A DNA stretch of 64,000 nucleotides from Clostridia bacterium (GTDB lineage: Bacteria; Bacillota; Clostridia; Oscillospirales; CAG-272): contig JAFQDF010000026.1 of the NCBI GenBank assembly GCA_017416185.1, positions 1 through 64,000 of the forward strand. Reading direction: 5' to 3'. The position numbers were made by a program, and so were the translations under genes. The notes beneath the pieces are model-generated. The model did not search any database. It saw only the letters and a program-made list of their open reading frames with translations, and was not told where the DNA came from. Positions 58,869 to 64,000 of the stretch are shown piece by piece. Within the stretch, counting starts at the first letter, position 1; each line of letters opens with the position of its first letter.

Positions 58869-60158
58869 ATGTCTGAAAACGATATCAGAGAATATGACTA
58901 CACGGAAGCCGCATGGGAATCGTTGTATAACGTAGTGGATGATCAGGCTTTTCTGGAGCAGGATTCCCAGGCGATATACGATTCATTGAAGCACCGTTTG
59001 AGATTTATACCCTTCGGCGATTATCTTAAACGTTACATATATTTAAACGCACGGCCCGAAAAGCCCTTTACCGAAATGGAGCTTAAGGATTATCAGCTGA
59101 TAATCAAGGATTCATTTTCCGACAACTTTACTCCTCCCGCCTTCACACCGACCACGGCAAAGCTGAGTGCACTGTCCAAGAACTGGCTGACACAGCAGAC
59201 GGTAAAGCGTAACGTAGTATTTTTGCTAGGCTTCGGTCTGAACATGAGCGTTGATGACGTTAACCTTTTTCTGACAAAGGCATTGCGGGAGCCTGAAATA
59301 AACCCCAAAAATCCATTTGAGGTTATCTGCTGGTATTGTTACAAAAATAAATATAACTATCTGAAATTTGAAAAGCTTATGGAGCAGTATGACGCTACGC
59401 CCGCCAATTATTTTGATATAGATCTGATACACAGCGAACGCACCGTCAGCATCCGGAAGAATATGCATTCAATACACAGCGACGACGAGCTTATCTCCCA
59501 CGTTTCAAAGCTTAAGACCCCTGACAACATTTCAAAGATCAGCGTTACAGCAAGAGAGAGCTTCAACGCCTTATATGACGAGGCAAGAGACCTGATCGCA
59601 GAAATGTACAACCGTTCCTCGGAGGAGGAGCATCTGGACGCACTGATGGAATATAAGGACAGGCTGAGCAGAAGCGACCGTCTTTATGACTATGAAAAAA
59701 TCGAGCGTTACGAAAAATTCCGCAGCAAAAAGAAGGTCTACGTCCGTGAGGATATTACCGAAAGCGATATCGAACAGATCATATGTGCTGCCATCCCTAA
59801 AGACAGGTACGGCAATCTGACCCCGGGAAAAGCATCAAAATTAAATGCACAGTTTGCAGGCAAGCGCTTCAGCCGTCAGCATATCGGAGAGATAATTTCA
59901 GGAAATGCCGAGGTCACCCGTTTTGACCTGATAACCCTTAATTTCTTTGTTTATTCCCAAAGACTTGACCTTTATCCGGATCCGAAGCAGAGGTTCACAC
60001 ACTTCCTGGAAACCACCGACCGTATACTCAAAAGCTGCTTTATGGGAGGCATATATATACAGAATCCCTATGAATGCTTCGTGCTTATGTGTATACTCTC
60101 CCTTGATCCTCTGGGCACTTACGCAGACGTCTGGGAATTATCCTATCAACCCGAATAA
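58869..60158 (+). CDS. hypothetical regulator-like protein, 429 aa
   Basis: 429 aa, cytoplasmic, no certain family. A middle segment (VKRNVVFLLGFGLNMSVDDVNLFLTKALREPEINPKNPFEVICWYCYKNK, about residues 100-150) matches a helical motif seen in some Firmicutes regulators, where a growing list of xxVFLLxxGLxMSxxxxNxFLxKA is found. The C-terminal third has an HTH-like stretch (LNAQFAGKRFSRQHIGEIISGNAEVTRFDLITLNFF). ATG 58869 has AAGGAAGGG 8 nt upstream; the frame's earlier start at 58806 lies in the promoter. Monocistronic and followed by a terminator. A regulatory or abortive-infection-like role cannot be told. Confidence 0.7.
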   Translation: MSENDIREYDYTEAAWESLYNVVDDQAFLEQDSQAIYDSLKHRLRFIPFGDYLKRYIYLNARPEKPFTEMELKDYQLIIKDSFSDNFTPPAFTPTTAKLSALSKNWLTQQTVKRNVVFLLGFGLNMSVDDVNLFLTKALREPEINPKNPFEVICWYCYKNKYNYLKFEKLMEQYDATPANYFDIDLIHSERTVSIRKNMHSIHSDDELISHVSKLKTPDNISKISVTARESFNALYDEARDLIAEMYNRSSEEEHLDALMEYKDRLSRSDRLYDYEKIERYEKFRSKKKVYVREDITESDIEQIICAAIPKDRYGNLTPGKASKLNAQFAGKRFSRQHIGEIISGNAEVTRFDLITLNFFVYSQRLDLYPDPKQRFTHFLETTDRILKSCFMGGIYIQNPYECFVLMCILSLDPLGTYADVWELSYQPE

Positions 60159-60164
60159 ACATAA

Positions 60165-60187
60165 AAGAGACCGTCAAGCGGTCTCTT
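60165..60187. terminator. bidirectional terminator between the unknown gene and DUF4838
   Basis: AAGAGACCG / CGGTCTCTT with a TCAAG loop, between converging genes. Confidence 0.8.
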
Positions 60188-62059
60188 CTATTTTATATGT
60201 AACCTGTAATACTTCCACAGATCGTCTATAATAAACTTTTCGTCAAGAACGTTATAGCAGTCCTGCTTTACACTGTGTACGTATTCCTTAAGCTCACCGA
60301 ACACCGCCTCACAGCCTGCCTCGTCACCTTCATATATCTTGATATAAACGTCGGCAAGATATAAACAAAGCTCTGCGTGTATCGAAAGATACTGCCAGTC
60401 GGGAGACAGGCAGATATGCTTGTCGATAAATTCTTCCTTAAACTCGTCAACAACTCTCTTAGCCTCTGTGTAGTCTCGTATGACCGCATCGGCAGCCTTT
60501 TTCTTTTCTCCTCTTACAAACTCGGGGTCATAAAGGTCTGAAAGGGTGGAAAGATATTTCTCCACATCCTCACCGTATATGCCAAAGGCGGCGGTGAAGT
60601 ATTCCTTTGACACGTCTTCAAAGCTACAGCTCTTGTCCCAGAGAGCAGACGCCATAGCGTACTGGGGAAGTCCCGTGGGCAAGCCTACACGCTGAAGCTG
60701 ACAGCTTACCATACCGTCAAGCCCTAACTTATCGAGGTTAGCCATATCGCTGTGAAGGGTCTTTGCCACATAGTAATAACCGGGGTCGGTGTGGTGATCC
60801 CACATCAGATGATAGTCAAATATAAAGCTGTCGCTGAATTTCTGCGCCTTCCAGCCTTCAAGCATAGCCACGTTCTCCTCTACCGAGGTGGGAGCGTTGA
60901 ACTTGTTGCGGACATAAGGCTTTATCTCCACAGGCTTATCTCTGTCTATCTCGCTGTAGGAGTGAGAGTAGGAACGGGTAATGGGCGCAAACATAAGCGT
61001 AAAACGCTCGGGGTTATTAAGCTTTCCGTTAAGAGGAGTATAAAGAAGCTCGTTGTAGATAAGGCAGACTACCTTGGTATCGACCCCTGCCTCGGTGAGC
61101 TTACGGTCGATATCGTTGAGCATCATCACGTAGAAGTCCGAGGGCAGAGTGTCACGGCAGTTATCACATTCGCACTGATTGTTGGCTTCGTCAGCCAGCC
61201 AGAAGTGTAGATATTTTACCTCGGGATGGTTTTTGCAGTAATTAACAAAGCAATCGGTTATCTTTTCTCTTGCATATGGATTGGAATAACAGAGGTTGGT
61301 GTTGGCGGGGATACCGTGATAAAGCTCACGCTTGCCGTCAAGCATAGCGATGACCTCCTTCATATCCTCGGGGATCTCGCCCTTGAACTCAAGCCAGCCT
61401 GTGGTGCTGATATTGAAAGCCTCACAGGTCCAGCCGTGACCTACTGCGTGATATTTAAGACTTCTCTTTGTGATCTCGTCCTTTAAAGGCTCCATCATAG
61501 CGTCAACGTCAGCGTCAACTATATGAGCTCCGTAATAACGGCGGAAAAATACGTTGGGGGTAAAGAACTGAACGAAATATCCGCTCAAGCCCACCTTGGG
61601 AAGCCAGTCTATTGTGTTATAAATATGCTCGGTGCTTGTAGAACCCTCAATACAGATCGCACGGTGGAAATAGGAGGGCGTATGGCTGAGCGAAGCTGTG
61701 AGAGCTTCGGGTGTAAGCTCTTTTTCGGGTATCTTCTCCCCGTCCTTACCCGGACGAAGATAACGGCACCCAAGCATATACGCAAAGCGGTAAACAGCCA
61801 TAAGAACGCTGCACTCGTTTGAACCGCTGATAACTCCCGCGGCGTTCTTTACGTCTATATAAATACTGTCTTTATTACTCTTTTCGCACCACTCACCCAA
61901 GCCTATCCAGAGAAAATCGGTCTTTGTGGGATCATAAGCATCGTATCTTCTGTGATCAAAAACGGTATCGGGATCCATCTGCTTTAAAATACGGCAAAGC
62001 TCCTTTGCCGCAAAGGATATAGTTTCGTATTTGCCTATCTCGGCAATCGTAATTTTCAT
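60188..62059 (-). CDS. DUF4838 family protein, not SLH-anchored
   Basis: 623 aa. An N-terminal alpha/beta domain (about 1-125) is followed by DUF4838 (about 130-560), with YLHFWLADEANNQCECDNC as the counterpart of WVCQNDT...CKCSNC in the SLH paralogues (same CxCxxC). It lacks a signal peptide and SLH repeats, so it is likely intracellular, and so works on material taken up. The next gene upstream on the same strand is a GH36 alpha-galactosidase, so a role in galactoside or glycan breakdown is likely but unproven. ATG 62059 after GAGGT is chosen. Confidence 0.85.
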   Translation of the reverse strand: MKITIAEIGKYETISFAAKELCRILKQMDPDTVFDHRRYDAYDPTKTDFLWIGLGEWCEKSNKDSIYIDVKNAAGVISGSNECSVLMAVYRFAYMLGCRYLRPGKDGEKIPEKELTPEALTASLSHTPSYFHRAICIEGSTSTEHIYNTIDWLPKVGLSGYFVQFFTPNVFFRRYYGAHIVDADVDAMMEPLKDEITKRSLKYHAVGHGWTCEAFNISTTGWLEFKGEIPEDMKEVIAMLDGKRELYHGIPANTNLCYSNPYAREKITDCFVNYCKNHPEVKYLHFWLADEANNQCECDNCRDTLPSDFYVMMLNDIDRKLTEAGVDTKVVCLIYNELLYTPLNGKLNNPERFTLMFAPITRSYSHSYSEIDRDKPVEIKPYVRNKFNAPTSVEENVAMLEGWKAQKFSDSFIFDYHLMWDHHTDPGYYYVAKTLHSDMANLDKLGLDGMVSCQLQRVGLPTGLPQYAMASALWDKSCSFEDVSKEYFTAAFGIYGEDVEKYLSTLSDLYDPEFVRGEKKKAADAVIRDYTEAKRVVDEFKEEFIDKHICLSPDWQYLSIHAELCLYLADVYIKIYEGDEAGCEAVFGELKEYVHSVKQDCYNVLDEKFIIDDLWKYYRLHIK

Positions 62060-62090
62060 ATTATACCTCACTTACGGGGATTTTTTAATT

Positions 62091-62119
62091 ATTCTATCAT
62101 TTAGTATTTGTGTTGTCAA
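62091..62119 (-). promoter_or_regulatory. sigma-A promoter of the 623-aa DUF4838 gene
   Basis: TTGACA (62114-62119), 17 bp, TAGAAT (62091-62096), minus strand, directly after the GH36 terminator. Confidence 0.75.
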
Positions 62120-62125
62120 GAAAAA

Positions 62126-62149
62126 GCAGGCACGAATTTCCGTGCCTGC
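62126..62149 (-). terminator. terminator of the GH36 gene
   Basis: GCAGGCACG / CGTGCCTGC with a 6-nt loop and TTTTTCTTG following on the minus strand. Confidence 0.85.
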
Positions 62150-62165
62150 TTGTATCCATCATAGG

Positions 62166-64000
62166 CTATTTAATCTCTTGCTCAAGATTTTCGATAAAAT
62201 GGAACACCTTGGTTACAAAATCACGGGGAGCAAACTCGGGTTGAAGCCCCGCATACATAATAGTACTTCCCATAAGAGTCTGCTCTCTTTCGGGAATATA
62301 ATAGCGCTTGTCGGGGTCAAGTCCTTTCGGATAAACGAACTTGATCTCGTCCTTTGTGTTCATCCTTCTGTAGCAGGTCAGCTTTGCCCTTGATTTATCC
62401 TTTGAAACCTGCATAAATCCGAAGTAATTACCCTCAAAGGGATTTTCCACACGGTAGAGATCACCGCAAAGCACAAGCTCCGCGTCCTCCTTGTATGCAT
62501 TTATCTGCGTCTTGACAAGCTCCTTGTCCTCGTCTGTGAAAAGAGTGGGATCTAATTCATATCCGGTGGGACCAAGGTGAGCTATATCCGCTCTTGTTCT
62601 CATTTCACAGCTTCGTCTGGTCTGGTGATTGGGCACGGCGGATACGTGACAGCTCATTGCCGATACGGGATAACAGATAGACGTTCCGTATTGGATCTTG
62701 GTCCTCTCCTCCGCGTCGGTGTTGTCACTGGTCCAGATCTGAGGGAAATAGTACAGCATAGCGGGATCGAACCTTGCACCGCCTCCTGCACAGCCCTCGA
62801 AAATAATATGGGGATTTTGGTTTACTATTCGTTCGCATATATCATATAGCCCCAGGGCATATCTGTGGGCAAATTCCTTTTGCCGATCACGAGGAATACC
62901 AAGAGAATAGTTATCCGTGACGTTGCGATTATAATCCCATTTAACGTAGTCGATCTCGTTTTCGGAAATTATCTTGTTTACCGTATTTACGATATAGTCC
63001 CTTACGTCGGCTCGGGTGAGGTCAAGCATAAACTGACGTCTTGATTTACATCTGTCCCTTCCGGGAACTCCGATGGCATAGTCGGGATGCTTTTTGAAAA
63101 GCTCGGAATCCTCGCTTATCATCTCCGGCTCAAACCATAGACCGAACTTCATTCCGTTTTCGTGAACTGCATCTATAACAGGCTTTAAGCCTCCGGGCAG
63201 CTTTTCTTCATAAACGAACCAGTCTCCCAGACTGGTGGAATCGTCATCGCGGTGACCGAACCAGCCGTCATCCAATACAAAGGTGTCTATACCCAGTCCT
63301 TTGACCGCCTTTGCCATTTCAATGAGCTTCTCGGTATTAAAATTAAAATACGTGCCCTCCCAGTTGTTTATAACGATAGGTCTTTGTTTTTTTACAAAGC
63401 GGGGATTGATAAGTTTTTCTCGATAAACGTCGTGATAAGCGCGACTCATCTTGCCTAAGCCCTCATCCGAATACACGATGACCGCCTCGGGGGTCTCTAA
63501 CTCCTCGCCGGGGGCAAGGTGCCATTCAAAATCAAAATCGTTAATGCCGCCGCAGATATTTCCTTTGCCCTCAGAGGTGCCCTCTACCTTCAAAACAAAG
63601 GATGAGGAATAAACCAGATTAACGCCTATAGCGATGCCCCTGTCCTCGTCGGCATCGGGAGAAAGCAAAGCCATAAAGGGACTCAATATTGCAGAAGAGG
63701 TACATCTTTTAGAGTCGACAGATACTACTCCTCTGTGCATATCGGTATATTGCATCTGTCTTTCATATCCCCAGGAGCCCTGAAGAGACAAAATTTTATA
63801 ATTGCTGTGGGAAAGCGAAAGATTAAAGGAATAGGCTCTGTCTAAGACCAGCTCACTGTCGGAATTGTTCTTAAAAACCGTCCTTCTGGCAATAACCGGA
63901 TATTCGTCGTAAACGGTATAATAAAGATCGGCGGCAAAGTGTGTAAGCTCATCCTCAAGATGAAGCACCAGAGTCTCGCCGCCGCTAAGCGATGGCATAC
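62166..64000 (-). CDS. alpha-galactosidase, GH36 (cut by right window edge)
   Basis: About 611 codons are in the window; the 5' end lies beyond it (family members are about 720-740 aa). It hydrolyses terminal alpha-1,6-galactose from raffinose-type sugars or galactomannan. TFVLDDGWFGHRDDDSTSLGDW, FGLWFEPEMIS, the nucleophile in YVKWDYNR and the acid/base in WTSDNTDAEER are all present, as is EGCAGGGARFD before it. Cytoplasmic in the usual case. Together with the DUF4838 and Gfo/Idh/MocA genes it makes a small glycan-use region. Confidence 0.96.
   Translation of the reverse strand, partial: MPSLSGGETLVLHLEDELTHFAADLYYTVYDEYPVIARRTVFKNNSDSELVLDRAYSFNLSLSHSNYKILSLQGSWGYERQMQYTDMHRGVVSVDSKRCTSSAILSPFMALLSPDADEDRGIAIGVNLVYSSSFVLKVEGTSEGKGNICGGINDFDFEWHLAPGEELETPEAVIVYSDEGLGKMSRAYHDVYREKLINPRFVKKQRPIVINNWEGTYFNFNTEKLIEMAKAVKGLGIDTFVLDDGWFGHRDDDSTSLGDWFVYEEKLPGGLKPVIDAVHENGMKFGLWFEPEMISEDSELFKKHPDYAIGVPGRDRCKSRRQFMLDLTRADVRDYIVNTVNKIISENEIDYVKWDYNRNVTDNYSLGIPRDRQKEFAHRYALGLYDICERIVNQNPHIIFEGCAGGGARFDPAMLYYFPQIWTSDNTDAEERTKIQYGTSICYPVSAMSCHVSAVPNHQTRRSCEMRTRADIAHLGPTGYELDPTLFTDEDKELVKTQINAYKEDAELVLCGDLYRVENPFEGNYFGFMQVSKDKSRAKLTCYRRMNTKDEIKFVYPKGLDPDKRYYIPEREQTLMGSTIMYAGLQPEFAPRDFVTKVFHFIENLEQEIK

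Overview
The window reads as chromosome of a low-to-mid GC Gram-positive anaerobe of class Clostridia, probably a gut Oscillospirales/Christensenellales-type organism. The reasons are AGGAGG-type ribosome sites, sigma-A promoters with almost invariant 17-bp spacers, six SLH-anchored surface proteins, HrcA-type CIRCE control of groESL, an rpmG-secE-nusG-rplK-rplA operon, NrdR, AzlCD, AGCS and BlaI/M56 genes, and families typical of gut Clostridia (DUF4838, DUF3267, probable DUF6809). No rRNA, CRISPR array, transposase or phage module is visible.

Layout. 1-9.2 kb: surface region with three tandem SLH-DUF4838 paralogues (the first cut by the window edge) and a 1179-aa cysteine-repeat SLH protein. 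9.5-15 kb: CPBP protease, an AAA ATPase and a self-regulated operon of two tandem XRE regulators plus an unknown protein. 15.2-21.4 kb: two cassettes pairing a small SUKH-like or unknown protein with an AraC-type HTH fused to an unrecognised domain that occurs three times in the two proteins. 21.8-24.3 kb: ribosomal/secE/nusG operon. 24.5-33.8 kb: AzlCD; YhcH, UDP-galactopyranose mutase, GT2 and GDPD; PHP/SGNH/HAD; L-serine dehydratase; an EEP-family phosphatase. 33.9-34.2 kb: tRNA-Thr and tRNA-Tyr. 34.2-44 kb: nrdR, YgjV, an MBL hydrolase, a DUF1874/AcrIII-1-like protein, an inverted-repeat element, a LURP/TPR/lipase/DUF3267/oxidoreductase run and groESL. 44.4-54.2 kb: AGCS symporter, two lipoproteins, a BlaI-M56-SLH cassette between identical 97-bp repeats, then transglutaminase-like and homoserine dehydrogenase genes. 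54.3-64 kb: an SLH-anchored S51 peptidase, a candidate par/Fst-like type I toxin-antitoxin locus, a small DUF6809-like gene, a Gfo/Idh/MocA oxidoreductase, a 429-aa unknown, a fourth DUF4838 protein and a GH36 alpha-galactosidase cut by the right edge.

How the genes fit together. Housekeeping genes are interleaved with cell-surface and glycan genes (SLH proteins, DUF4838, GH36, two oxidoreductases, Galf synthesis). Several loci are small regulatory circuits: the XRE operon with a palindrome around its own -10, BlaI-M56 with a TACA-N2-TGTA operator, CIRCE-groESL, and the convergent toxin/antisense locus at 56.57-56.84 kb. That last locus has two strong promoters, a 20-codon hydrophobic ORF whose ribosome site is folded into a hairpin, and a shared terminator. 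It is the strongest candidate for an undescribed system.

Non-coding structure is unusually rich. Four arrays of mini-hairpins (5-7 bp stems, mostly 3-nt loops, stems differing but linkers constant within an array) lie at 21.6, 24.3, 41.9 and 57.4 kb. A second family of short phased repeats (TGCATTC-like or TATTCAC-like) lies at 10.8, 11.75/11.87, 44.2/44.4, 48.4 and 52.0 kb. Function, family and transfer statements are inference from sequence reading alone; no database search was possible.
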